From Clostridia bacterium (GTDB lineage: Bacteria > Bacillota > Clostridia > Oscillospirales > CAG-272), in the NCBI GenBank assembly GCA_017501545.1, contig JAFVWS010000006.1, positions 1 to 43,445 on the forward strand: a stretch of 43,445 bases of DNA, read 5' to 3'. Under the pieces are notes generated by a model. The model did not search any database, was not told the origin of the DNA, and saw nothing but the letters and a program-made list of their open reading frames with translations. Every line of letters starts with the position of its first letter. The stretch's first letter is position 1. A program made the position numbers and the translations under genes. Positions 33,575-41,316 of this stretch are shown one piece after another.

Positions 33575-34264
33575 ATGGAAGAGCTATTGCGCACTACTGC
33601 ACTTATCGGAGAAGAAGGTGTAGAGAAATTGAAAAGTAAAAAAGTAATAGTAATCGGCATAGGTGGCGTTGGTGGCTACACCTGTGAGGCGCTTGCAAGA
33701 ACTGGCGTTGGTCAGATAGACTTAGTTGATAGCGACGTTGTTTCTTTATCTAACATAAATCGTCAAATAATTGCGCTACATTCAACCGTTGGACAAAAAA
33801 AGGTTGATGCTATGAAGGAAAGAATTAATGAAATTAATTCGGATATTATTGTGAACACATACGATATGTTTGTGACAGAAAACAATCTTTCTACTCTAAA
33901 TTTGTCAAAATACGACTATGTTGTAGATGCAATAGACACAGTTTCGTCAAAAATCGCTATTGTCGAGCTTTGCGATAAGGAAAATATCAAGGTGATTTCC
34001 TCAATGGGCGCAGGCAACAAGCTTGACCCGTGTGCCTTTAAGGTTTCAGATATTTATAAGACTGCGGTTTGCCCACTTGCTAAGGCGGTTAGAGTAGCAT
34101 TAAAGAAAAAAGGAATAAAAAAAATAAAGGTTGTTTATTCTGAGGAAACACCACGCGTGCCCGCTATGGAAAATGGTAAGCGTGTTCCTGCCTCGTGCGC
34201 ATTCATTCCTTCAGTTGCAGGCTTAATTGTCGCCTCTGAGGTAATTAAGGATTTAATAAAATAA
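33575..34264 (+). CDS. tcdA: tRNA threonylcarbamoyladenosine dehydratase (TcdA/CsdL)
   Basis: A 229-aa ThiF/E1-like protein. The nucleotide-binding glycine loop is VIGIGGVGGYTCEALARTG, followed by DLVDSDVVSLSNINRQ (ATP contacts), VVDAIDTVSSK and SSMGAGNKLDP typical of TcdA. It uses ATP to cyclise t6A at position 37 of ANN-decoding tRNAs. The Cys in CPLAKAVR is in the usual place for the family. AGGAG lies before the ATG. It is a single gene facing the secreted protein gene at 34295-35020, with a shared terminator. Confidence 0.92.
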   Translation: MEELLRTTALIGEEGVEKLKSKKVIVIGIGGVGGYTCEALARTGVGQIDLVDSDVVSLSNINRQIIALHSTVGQKKVDAMKERINEINSDIIVNTYDMFVTENNLSTLNLSKYDYVVDAIDTVSSKIAIVELCDKENIKVISSMGAGNKLDPCAFKVSDIYKTAVCPLAKAVRVALKKKGIKKIKVVYSEETPRVPAMENGKRVPASCAFIPSVAGLIVASEVIKDLIK

Positions 34265-34265
34265 A

Positions 34266-34296
34266 AGTGTTGCCCGATATAGGCAACACTTTTTTC
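34266..34296. terminator. Bidirectional terminator between tcdA and the small secreted protein gene
   Basis: AGTGTTGCC / GGCAACACT with a 7-nt loop and flanking A and T runs. It overlaps the last bases of the minus-strand gene. Confidence 0.88.
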
Positions 34297-35020
34297 AACC
34301 ATTTAGTTTTGAATATACGTCATTACAAGAAACCGCGGTTAGCTGACTATGGTCAGTAACAGATTTGTTTGATTGAATATAGTAAACAGTTTCATCCATT
34401 ATTAAATAAAATGCAAAAACAATTGCTCTGTCGTAGCTTGATGCAGGTATTTGTGGCACAGCAAGGTCGTTTACACCATCCTTGCCATTTAGCTGAACCT
34501 TTGCTACGTTCTTTCCGGCATTGCCGTTTGCTTTGATAGGTACTGCTTTACCTATTTTTGTAGGAATATAGCAAATAACACCATATTCGATTTTTTTATT
34601 GTTTGCATTAGCATAGCTATCAAGCTCACTTGCTTCAATAATGAAGGTTGTAATAAGAGTTGATTTTTCTCGCTTAGGGTCGCTATTATTGTTGTTTTTT
34701 ACTGAATACCCAAGCTGTTTAACGAAGCTATCAATTTTTATAGTTTCCTTTACGCCACAGCCATCATTTGAGCATTTAACAGTTTTTGTGCCACCAAGCA
34801 GAATGTTAGAATCATCCGTTAAGGTATAGGATAAAACTGTATTGAAATTGTGCTCGCTTTGAGCCTTGCTTTCGCCACATAATGAGCATACAGCCGGTGT
34901 TGTGCAGTCGCCATCATCAGTGAATTGGTGCTCACACTCAGACGATGCAAATGCATAGCCTGCAGTGAGTGAAAGAATAAAAACGAGCGCAAGAATAAAT
35001 GATATGATTTTTCTCTTCAT
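34295..35020 (-). CDS. Small secreted protein sharing the C-terminal domain of the two giant surface proteins
   Basis: A 241-aa protein with a signal peptide (cleavage near AFA|SS). The mature N-terminus has CEHQF then CxxC (CSLC) and another Cys pair (CSNDGCG), the same module seen in the proteins at 245-3133 and 3400-8169. Residues about 108-235 match their C-terminal domain: a strand ending in a Gly-Tyr-Ser-type start, IEYGVICYI (compare FGVVAGI), a central loop, then IVFAFYLIMDETVYYIQSN (compare the AYxIxDxxxxYL pattern). It has no repeat region. It may be a minimal member of the family; its function is unknown. Confidence 0.82.
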   Translation of the reverse strand: MKRKIISFILALVFILSLTAGYAFASSECEHQFTDDGDCTTPAVCSLCGESKAQSEHNFNTVLSYTLTDDSNILLGGTKTVKCSNDGCGVKETIKIDSFVKQLGYSVKNNNNSDPKREKSTLITTFIIEASELDSYANANNKKIEYGVICYIPTKIGKAVPIKANGNAGKNVAKVQLNGKDGVNDLAVPQIPASSYDRAIVFAFYLIMDETVYYIQSNKSVTDHSQLTAVSCNDVYSKLNG

Positions 35021-35050
35021 TTTTGCTTCCTAATTAAATTTTATATGATA

Positions 35051-35079
35051 ATTTTATCATTAGTGTAGTCTTTTGTCAA
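35051..35079 (-). promoter_or_regulatory. Promoter of the small secreted protein gene
   Basis: Minus strand: TTGACA (35074-35079), a 17-nt spacer and TAAAAT (35051-35056) with TGA upstream. It is divergent from the peptidase promoter. Confidence 0.75.
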
Positions 35080-35087
35080 TATTTTTA

Positions 35088-35116
35088 TTGAATATGTTTT
35101 TGAGTTGTGGTATAAT
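35088..35116 (+). promoter_or_regulatory. Promoter of the Xaa-Pro peptidase gene
   Basis: TTGAAT (35088-35093), a 17-nt spacer and TATAAT (35111-35116) with TGG upstream. It lies inside a longer open frame, which argues for the start at 35147. Confidence 0.78.
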
Positions 35117-35146
35117 CAAAACGAAAATAAAACAGCTGAGGTGAAT

Positions 35147-36208
35147 ATGAAAATAAGAATTGACGCATTGCGTGCATCATTTGAAAATTTAGGTGTTGAT
35201 GGTGTATATTTGACCTCACGCACCTCACACAGATATTTTACTCGCTTTGATAACGAGGATGGCGCACTTTTGATTACTAAAAGCAATGCATATGCATTTG
35301 AGGACTTTAGATATATTGAGGTTGCAACAAACACCTTGAGTGGTGCTTTTACAGTAATAGAGCCGAAGGGCAAGCGTAGTGAGTGGTTAGGCGATATTTT
35401 AAAAAGAGAAGAAGTGTCAAGGCTTGGATTTGAAGACCTTAGCATGAGCGTAAGTGCCTACGAGCGCTTAAAATTAGATGTATCAGCAACGCTTGTGCCA
35501 GTAAACAACACTATAAACAAAATGCGCGAGATCAAAACTGAGGATGAGGTTTTGAAAATGGAAAAGGCACAGGAGCTTACAGACAAGGCGTTTGCGCATA
35601 TATTAACAATGCTTTCCCCGAATATGACTGAAAATGATGTAGCCTCGGAGCTCGAATATTTTATGCGTAAAAATGGTGCCGAGGACAAAAGCTTTGAGAC
35701 AATAGCCGTTAGTGGTGAAAAATCATCACTTCCACACGGTGTGCCAGGCAATATTAAGCTCAAAAAAGGCTTTTTAACCATGGACTTCGGTGCAACAGTT
35801 GACGGCTATCATTCTGATATGACAAGGACTGTTTCAATAGGTAAGGCTGACGAGGAAATGAAAAAGCTTTATAACACGGTTTTAAGGGCACAGCGCTCGG
35901 CGCTTGAATACCTGAAGGCGGGTGTTAATACCAAGGATGCTGACTGGGTTGCAAGAGAGATTATTTACAAGGATTATAAGGGCTATTTTGGACACTCCCT
36001 TGGGCATAGTGTGGGACTTGAGGTGCACGAAATGCCTGCACTTTCTCCAAATTACAATGCAATCTTAGTACCTGGCAACGTTGTTACAGTTGAGCCTGGA
36101 ATTTACATACCTGGAAAATACGGTGTAAGAATAGAGGATATGGTGCTTATTTGCGACAATGGAATCAAAAACTTCACAAAATCACCAAAAGAGCTAATAG
36201 AAATTTAA
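35147..36208 (+). CDS. Xaa-Pro aminopeptidase, M24 family
   Basis: A 353-aa protein with a creatinase-type N-terminal domain (1 to about 125) and a pita-bread metallopeptidase domain. The dinuclear metal ligands are visible in MDFGATVDGYHSDMTRT, in GHSLGHSVGLEVHEMP and in the two Glu-containing strands VTVEPGIYIPG and VRIEDMVLI. It removes N-terminal residues preceding proline. The start (MKIRIDAL) follows GAGGTG; an upstream in-frame ATG at 35105 overlaps the promoter. Placement directly before efp is the same as yqhT-efp in Bacillus, a conserved neighbourhood linking proline peptide turnover with polyproline translation. Confidence 0.93.
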   Translation: MKIRIDALRASFENLGVDGVYLTSRTSHRYFTRFDNEDGALLITKSNAYAFEDFRYIEVATNTLSGAFTVIEPKGKRSEWLGDILKREEVSRLGFEDLSMSVSAYERLKLDVSATLVPVNNTINKMREIKTEDEVLKMEKAQELTDKAFAHILTMLSPNMTENDVASELEYFMRKNGAEDKSFETIAVSGEKSSLPHGVPGNIKLKKGFLTMDFGATVDGYHSDMTRTVSIGKADEEMKKLYNTVLRAQRSALEYLKAGVNTKDADWVAREIIYKDYKGYFGHSLGHSVGLEVHEMPALSPNYNAILVPGNVVTVEPGIYIPGKYGVRIEDMVLICDNGIKNFTKSPKELIEI

Positions 36209-36237
36209 TAAAAAGCAAAAATATTTTGTTTACCTAC

Positions 36238-36266
36238 TTGAAATAATAGTTATTTTATAGTAAAAT
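36238..36266 (+). promoter_or_regulatory. Promoter of efp
   Basis: TTGAAA (36238-36243), a 17-nt spacer and TAAAAT (36261-36266). The leader (36280-36308) can form TAGTGGC/GCTACTA with a 14-nt loop, a possible structured 5' region. Confidence 0.7.
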
Positions 36267-36343
36267 AAATCTATATGGTATAGTGGCTGTTGTGGCGGAC
36301 TGCTACTAAAAATACTAAAACGCCAAGAAAAGGAAAAAGACAA

Positions 36344-36910
36344 ATGATTACAGCAGGAGATTTTAGAAATGGTGTTACCTTCGAGATGGAGGGTAAGGTA
36401 TATCAGGTTATTGAATTCCAACACGTAAAGCCAGGTAAGGGAGCAGCTTTCGTAAGAACAAAGTATAAGGATGTTGTTTCAGGCGCTACTCGTGAGGCTT
36501 CATTCAACCCAACAGCAAAGTTTGAAACTGTACAGGTTGAACGTAGAGAGCTTCAATATCTCTACAATGATGGTGAGCTTTACTACTTTATGGATATGGA
36601 ATCATATGAGCAGATTCCAGTTGACTCACATAAGCTCGGTGACAACTTTAAGTTTGTTAAGGAAAATGAAATGTGCAAGCTTTCTTCAATTAAGGGAGAG
36701 GTTTTCGCAGTAGATCCACCAACATTTGTTGACCTCTACATTACAGAAACAGAGCCAGGCGTTCGTGGCGATACAGCTACAAACGTTACAAAGGCTGCTA
36801 CACTTGAAACAGGTGCAGTTGTTAGAGTTCCAATTTTCATTAATGAGGGTGACCTTATTCGTATTGACACAAGAGTTGGCGAATATCTTGAAAGAGTTAA
36901 CAACAAATAA
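36344..36910 (+). CDS. efp: Translation elongation factor P
   Basis: A 188-aa protein of three beta-barrel domains that enters the ribosomal E site to relieve stalling at polyproline. The N-terminus [18 protein letters not shown] and the loop VKPGKGAAF are canonical; the loop tip Lys32 is the residue that is modified in many bacteria. The C-terminal motif YLERV is present. ATG 36344 follows AGGAAAAAG; the longer frame from 36290 is not credible because it adds an unrelated basic tail. It is followed 24 nt later by the Cys/Asp-rich protein gene. Confidence 0.97.
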   Translation: MITAGDFRNGVTFEMEGKVYQVIEFQHVKPGKGAAFVRTKYKDVVSGATREASFNPTAKFETVQVERRELQYLYNDGELYYFMDMESYEQIPVDSHKLGDNFKFVKENEMCKLSSIKGEVFAVDPPTFVDLYITETEPGVRGDTATNVTKAATLETGAVVRVPIFINEGDLIRIDTRVGEYLERVNNK

Positions 36911-36934
36911 TTAATTCTAAAGGAGAACTATAAA

Positions 36935-37372
36935 ATGCAAGAGATGGATATTCTTGAAAAATGCGCTTATATTAAGGGTCTTGCAGAGGGACTTAACATT
37001 GACAATTCTAAGCCAGAGGGAAAGGTTTTAAATGCAATTATCGACCTTCTTTCTGATATCACAGCTACTATTGCCGATATGGACGACGAGGTTGCAACGC
37101 TTGGTGATTACATTGAGGAAATCGACCACGACCTTGGCGATGTAGAGGAATACCTCTATGACGAGGAATGTGATTGTGAATGTGATGACGATTGCGACTG
37201 TTGCGATTGCGAGGATGACGAGTGTGATTGCGATGAGTGTGATTGTGATGATTGCGATTATATGGAGGCTATGTGCCCATCATGTGGTGAGCAAATCTGC
37301 TTCGACAACGAAATCGACCCACAGGATCTAATCTGTCCAGCATGTGGCAAGCCATTTTCCGAGGAAAAATAA
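36935..37372 (+). CDS. CD1247-type protein with Cys/Asp-rich region and zinc ribbon
   Basis: A 145-aa protein. Residues about 1-70 form a helical N-terminal domain (ILEKCAYIKGLAEGLN, then LNAIIDLLSDI) like the CD1247 N-terminal domain seen beside efp in many Clostridia. Residues about 78-110 are almost only Cys, Asp and Glu, with 12 Cys in about 33 residues. The tail has CPSC, a single Cys and CPAC, a zinc-ribbon pattern. It probably binds metal; its role in EF-P biology is unknown. RBS AAAGGAG lies before the ATG. It is co-transcribed with efp. The DNA of the acidic Cys region is a run of near-repeated GAT/TGC/TGT codons, prone to length change. Confidence 0.85.
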   Translation: MQEMDILEKCAYIKGLAEGLNIDNSKPEGKVLNAIIDLLSDITATIADMDDEVATLGDYIEEIDHDLGDVEEYLYDEECDCECDDDCDCCDCEDDECDCDECDCDDCDYMEAMCPSCGEQICFDNEIDPQDLICPACGKPFSEEK

Positions 37373-37383
37373 ATTAACAAATT

Positions 37384-37412
37384 AAGAACTCCTTTTAGGA
37401 GTTCTTTTTTTA
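37384..37412 (+). terminator. Terminator of the efp transcript
   Basis: AGAACTCC / GGAGTTCT with loop TTTTA, followed by seven T. Confidence 0.9.
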
Positions 37413-37421
37413 TCAAAAGGC

Positions 37422-37450
37422 TTGAAATTTATTCGTTGTTATGGTAAAAT
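37422..37450 (+). promoter_or_regulatory. Promoter of the isomerase-dehydrogenase pair
   Basis: TTGAAA (37422-37427), a 17-nt spacer and TAAAAT (37445-37450) with TGG upstream. Confidence 0.75.
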
Positions 37451-37486
37451 TATACTGTATTACTATGATATTGCGAGGAATTCAAA

Positions 37487-38308
37487 ATGAAGCTTGGTAC
37501 AATGGTACATCTTGACGAAAATGTAGTTGAGAAAATCAAGGACGTCAAAAAATATGGTCTTGAATCCTTTCAGCTTTGCGCTTGGAATCATGATTTAATG
37601 ACTGACGAATATGTTGAAAAAATTCTAAATGCAACAAAGGAAACCGGTCTTGAAATAAGCGCTGTTTGGTGTGGCTGGACAGGTGAGGCTTGCTGGGATT
37701 TTATAAGAGGACCAATTACCCTTGGTATAGTTCCAGTTTATTTTAGAGAAAAAAGACTTGCTGAGTTAAAGCACGGCTCTGATTTCACTAAAAAATTAGG
37801 CGTTACCGATATGGTTACACATATGGGATTTATTCCAGAAAACCCCAATACAGATGATTATCGTGGCGTGGTTTCTGCAATCAAGGAAATTGCTCTTTAC
37901 TGTAAGGAAAACGGTCAATATCTTCTATTTGAAACAGGTCAAGAAACACCTATAACATTGAAGAGAACAATTATGGCTGTTGATACTGGCAATCTTGGTA
38001 TTAATCTTGACCCTGCAAATCTTCTTTTGTATGGAAAGGCTAATCCTTGCGATGCTGTTGATGTTTTTGGTGATTATGTTCGTGGCGTACACGCAAAGGA
38101 TGGCGAATATCCAACAAATCTTGATTATCTCGGCGAGGAAAAGAGAATAGGTGATGGACGCGCTAATTTCCCAGTGCTTGTTAAAAAGCTAATGAACGAG
38201 CATGGATATAATGGTTCAATCACAATTGAACGTGAAATCTCTGGTGAAAAGCAAATCGAAGACATAATTTACGCAAAGAAATTCTTGGAGGACATTATAA
38301 ATGGATAA
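37487..38308 (+). CDS. Sugar phosphate isomerase/epimerase-like TIM barrel protein
   Basis: A 273-aa protein of the xylose isomerase-like/AP endonuclease 2 superfamily. It opens MKLGTMVHLDENVVEKIKDV, as the first barrel strand. Candidate metal ligands lie at the strand ends THMGFIPE, LLFETGQE, GINLDPAN, GVHAKDGEY and SITIERE. Such proteins isomerise or epimerise sugars or act on keto-sugars. The gene overlaps the following Gfo/Idh/MocA gene by 8 bp, so the two are coupled and probably act in one route for an unusual sugar, polyol or 3-keto-glycoside. GAGGA lies before the ATG. Confidence 0.87.
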   Translation: MKLGTMVHLDENVVEKIKDVKKYGLESFQLCAWNHDLMTDEYVEKILNATKETGLEISAVWCGWTGEACWDFIRGPITLGIVPVYFREKRLAELKHGSDFTKKLGVTDMVTHMGFIPENPNTDDYRGVVSAIKEIALYCKENGQYLLFETGQETPITLKRTIMAVDTGNLGINLDPANLLLYGKANPCDAVDVFGDYVRGVHAKDGEYPTNLDYLGEEKRIGDGRANFPVLVKKLMNEHGYNGSITIEREISGEKQIEDIIYAKKFLEDIING

Positions 38309-39299
38309 GGTTAGAGTAGGTCTTATTGGTATTGGTGGAATGGGTGGATGCCACTTCTACAACTATGAAAAAATCCCAAATGCTGAGCTTGTTGCTGTTT
38401 GCGACGTAAGAGAAAACGTTGCAAAGGAAAAGGTAGGGGATCGTAATATTAAAATCTACACCGACTACAACAAAATGATTAAAAACGAAAAGCTTGATAT
38501 GATTGATATCTGCACACCAAGCTTTTTGCATGCTGACATGGCAGTTAAGCTTCTCAAGAAGGGTTATCACGTGCTTTGCGAAAAGCCAATGACACTTAAT
38601 GCAAAGGATGCTAAGCGTGTTGCTTTCGTTGCAAATGAGGCTGAAAAGAACTTTATGGTTGCCCACGTTGTAAGATTTATGGGCCCTTATACATATCTTA
38701 GAAACGTAATTGAAACCAAGGAGCTTGGTAGACTTATTAGACTCGAAATGAAGCGTATTTCATCAATCCCAACATGGAGCTGGGAGGACTGGATGAGAGA
38801 GGAAAAGCTCAGTGGTGGAGTAGTAACAGACCTTTCAATTCATGATCTTGACTTTGTTCAAAGCATTTTGGGTATGCCTGACAAAATTGATGCATATCGC
38901 TACCAAATGACAAACAACAATGATACCGTTGTTACTAATATGCTTTATGATGGTGATATACTTGTTTCCTGCGAGGGCACATGGTATAACACTCCAATTC
39001 CATTCGATGCTTCGTTCCTTGCAGTATTCCAAAACGGATATGTTGAGCTTAATAAGGGCAAGCTTATCAAAAATGGTCAAGAGGTTGACCTCGGCAAGAA
39101 GGACGTAGATGAAAAGGACCTCGGTATTAACGTTGGTAATGATGACGGATATCTTGTGGAGATGACATATTTCATTAAATGTATTCTTGAGAATAAGAAG
39201 CCAGACTACGTAACTCCTGACAGCTCAGCTAACAGTGTTGCACTTGCTGACCTTATTAAGAAAAAAGCACTCGTGCTCAAGCAAAAAAGAAACATCTAA
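38301..39299 (+). CDS. Gfo/Idh/MocA family NAD(P)-dependent dehydrogenase
   Basis: A 332-aa oxidoreductase. The N-terminal Rossmann fold starts VRVGLIGIGGMGGCHF; DMIDICTPSFLHADMAVKLLKKGYHVLCEKPMTLN contains the EKP motif whose Lys contacts cofactor and substrate. The C-terminal alpha/beta domain includes GGVVTDLSIHDLDFV, with the Asp and His expected in the active site. Family members oxidise or reduce sugars, inositols and their derivatives. The substrate is unknown; its partner is the overlapping TIM-barrel isomerase. Confidence 0.92.
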   Translation: MDKVRVGLIGIGGMGGCHFYNYEKIPNAELVAVCDVRENVAKEKVGDRNIKIYTDYNKMIKNEKLDMIDICTPSFLHADMAVKLLKKGYHVLCEKPMTLNAKDAKRVAFVANEAEKNFMVAHVVRFMGPYTYLRNVIETKELGRLIRLEMKRISSIPTWSWEDWMREEKLSGGVVTDLSIHDLDFVQSILGMPDKIDAYRYQMTNNNDTVVTNMLYDGDILVSCEGTWYNTPIPFDASFLAVFQNGYVELNKGKLIKNGQEVDLGKKDVDEKDLGINVGNDDGYLVEMTYFIKCILENKKPDYVTPDSSANSVALADLIKKKALVLKQKRNI

Positions 39300-39302
39300 T
39301 TA

Positions 39303-39332
39303 AAAAACCGCACCCTGTGTGCGGTTTTTGTT
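39303..39332. terminator. Bidirectional terminator between the dehydrogenase and spoVAE genes
   Basis: AAAACCGCAC / GTGCGGTTTT with loop CCTGT, flanked by A and T runs. Confidence 0.9.
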
Positions 39333-39340
39333 TTTTTGGC

Positions 39341-39709
39341 TTATCTTTTTGGCTTGCTTGAAAAGATAAGAGACATAATTAATCCAAAGGAGATTGCCGC
39401 AGATATTCCACCAGCTGTTGCACCAATTCCTCCAGTTAAAGCACCAAGCAGTCCCTTTTCATCAACTGCTTTTTTTACGCCCTGAGCAATTGCATACCCG
39501 AAGCCAGTGAGTGGGGTAGTAGCACCTGACCCTGCAAGCTCCACTAAAGGCTCATATAATCCAATTGCGGTTAAGAAAACGCCTAAGCAAACATATAAAA
39601 CTAAAATTCTGGCAGGAGTTAGCTTTGTTTTGTCAATCAAAACCTGCGCTATTACGCAGAGAATTCCACCAATTATAAAGGCCCATAAATAATCAAAAAA
39701 TATATCCAT
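39341..39709 (-). CDS. spoVAE: Stage V sporulation protein AE
   Basis: A 122-aa membrane protein (start MDIFFDYLW) with about four hydrophobic segments. AQVLIDKTKLTPARILVLYVCLGVFLTAIGLYEPL and AGSGATTPLTGFGYAIAQGVKKAVDEKG match SpoVAE (SpoVAEb type). It is part of the SpoVA channel that moves dipicolinic acid into the forespore and releases it at germination. GAGGATG precedes the ATG; a longer frame begins 24 nt upstream inside the end of spoVAD. It is the last gene of spoVAC-spoVAD-spoVAE. Confidence 0.93.
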   Translation of the reverse strand: MDIFFDYLWAFIIGGILCVIAQVLIDKTKLTPARILVLYVCLGVFLTAIGLYEPLVELAGSGATTPLTGFGYAIAQGVKKAVDEKGLLGALTGGIGATAGGISAAISFGLIMSLIFSSKPKR

Positions 39710-39722
39710 AACATCCTCGCAG

Positions 39723-40721
39723 CTAATTAACACTTTTTAATCTTACAAGATGTGCAACAGCAGGAATTGTGCCTCCTTGTGATAGACTCATGGGTGACAT
39801 AAGAGCGCCAGTGCCTAAAAATAATACATCCTTTATTGTTTTACCTTCAAGGTTAGGAATTATATTAGAAGCCATAACTATCGCACTGCAACCACAGCCT
39901 GAGCCTCCCGCGTGCACGTCTTGCTTTTCTCGTTCAAAGACCATAAGCCCACAGTCGACGTGATTTTTCCTTATATCAATGCCCTCATCTAAGAGCAAAT
40001 CTTTTAAGATTTCACTACCCTCAAAGCCGAGGTCTCCAGTTATTATCAAGTCAAAGTCAGAAACAGACTTCTCAGACTCAAGAAAGTATCTTTTAAGCGT
40101 ATTTATAGCTGCAGGAGCCATGGCAGCGCCCATATTATTAATATCGTTAATTCCCTTGTCAATCACCTTGCCAACAAGCGCTTCACAGATTTCAACCCTG
40201 CCACTATCGCCAAGGATAAAAGCACCTGCGCCAGTTGTTGTCCACTGCGCAGTTGGCGCACGCTGACCACCATATTCTAAGGGAAATCTGAATTGCCTTT
40301 CAGAGGAGCAGTAGTGAGATGAGGTCACAACTGCACAGCTATTTATAACCCCACCACCATATAAGCAAGAGCCGATTAAAAGCCCCTCGGAGCATGTTGA
40401 GCAAGCGCCGTAAAGACCCAAAAATCCCGTGTCGAAATTTGATAGAGCATAGTTGGAGCCGATACACTGGTTGAGTAAGTCTCCAGCAAGCAAAATGTCA
40501 AGCTCTGTGTCGATAAATCCACTTTTTTTAAGTGCTCCACACAGTGCGCGTCTTTGCATTTCGCTTTCAGCCTTTTCCCATGATTCCTTTCCAAATTTGT
40601 CGTCCTTGCAGTATTCGTCAAAGCACTCACCTAAGGGTCCCTCCTTCTCAAGGTGACCAACCACGCTATATGTTGATACAATTCGAGGCTTTCTTGCAAA
40701 TTTAAGTATGCTTTTTTTCAT
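39723..40721 (-). CDS. spoVAD: Stage V sporulation protein AD
   Basis: A 332-aa thiolase-fold protein that binds dipicolinic acid on the forespore side of the inner membrane. GLYGACSTCSEGLLIG and the RFPLEYGGQRAPTAQWTTTGAGAFIL segment are characteristic; HVDCG and HAGGSGCGCSA follow. It starts MKKSILKFARKPRI and shares a 4-bp ATGA overlap with the end of spoVAC, giving translational coupling. Confidence 0.96.
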   Translation of the reverse strand: MKKSILKFARKPRIVSTYSVVGHLEKEGPLGECFDEYCKDDKFGKESWEKAESEMQRRALCGALKKSGFIDTELDILLAGDLLNQCIGSNYALSNFDTGFLGLYGACSTCSEGLLIGSCLYGGGVINSCAVVTSSHYCSSERQFRFPLEYGGQRAPTAQWTTTGAGAFILGDSGRVEICEALVGKVIDKGINDINNMGAAMAPAAINTLKRYFLESEKSVSDFDLIITGDLGFEGSEILKDLLLDEGIDIRKNHVDCGLMVFEREKQDVHAGGSGCGCSAIVMASNIIPNLEGKTIKDVLFLGTGALMSPMSLSQGGTIPAVAHLVRLKSVN

Positions 40722-41167
40722 TTTGCCCCCCAAATTAAGCACGCAAAATAGTATATTACGCCATATATCGCACCTGAAACAGTTCCATATAGAATTACAG
40801 GCCCTGCAATGGTGAAAATTTTTGCGCCAACTCCTAATATATAGCCTTCACTCTTTGTGTCAATTGCCTGAGATGAAACTGCATTTGAAAAGCCGGTTAT
40901 AGGAACAAGTGTGCCGGCACCTGCAATCCTTGCTATATTATCGAAAACACCAAGCCCAGTAAGTAGGGAGGCTAAGAAAATCAAGGTTATTGAAACAAGC
41001 GTTCTCGCATCCGTTTCTTCCATGCCAAAATGTGTGTATAAATGAAAAAATCCTTGACCAAGTGTACAAATTGCGCCTCCTATCAAAAAAGCAAAGACGC
41101 AGTTTTTTATAATGGGTGATTTCTTTGCGCGCTTTTCTACGTACTCACCATATTCCTTTTCGTTCAT
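40718..41167 (-). CDS. spoVAC: Stage V sporulation protein AC
   Basis: A 149-aa membrane protein with about four to five helices. KNCVFAFLIGGAICTLGQG, AGAGTLVPITGFSNAVSSQAIDTKSEGYILGVGAKIFTIAGPVI is the SpoVAC hallmark. In Bacillus SpoVAC acts as a mechanosensitive channel for dipicolinic acid release. GGAGG precedes the ATG. It is the first gene of the operon. I found no clear sigma G promoter by eye in the 149 bp upstream, which is shared with the divergent mscS gene. Confidence 0.95.
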   Translation of the reverse strand: MNEKEYGEYVEKRAKKSPIIKNCVFAFLIGGAICTLGQGFFHLYTHFGMEETDARTLVSITLIFLASLLTGLGVFDNIARIAGAGTLVPITGFSNAVSSQAIDTKSEGYILGVGAKIFTIAGPVILYGTVSGAIYGVIYYFACLIWGAK

Positions 41168-41233
41168 GCTTCCTCCATTTGTTAATTAAGTTAAAATTAT
41201 TCTTTCATAAAAATATAAATTTATGTAAATCCA

Positions 41234-41262
41234 TTGACAAAAAAATTGAATTGTTGTAAAAT
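41234..41262 (+). promoter_or_regulatory. Promoter of mscS
   Basis: TTGACA (41234-41239), a 17-nt spacer and TAAAAT (41257-41262). Confidence 0.75.
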
Positions 41263-41316
41263 ATTTTTTGTAAGATGTCTTGCTTTATTTATAAAGCATA
41301 AAAAAGGAGGAAAAAT

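Noticed and set aside
36273..36320. tRNA-like or riboswitch-like leader before efp
   Set aside because: One 7-bp stem with a wobble pair is visible but no cloverleaf, T-loop or anticodon arm; it is too short for a known riboswitch.
41168..41316. Sigma G promoter for spoVAC
   Set aside because: No pair of -35 and -10 boxes convincing enough by eye; A/T-rich sequence gives too many weak matches.
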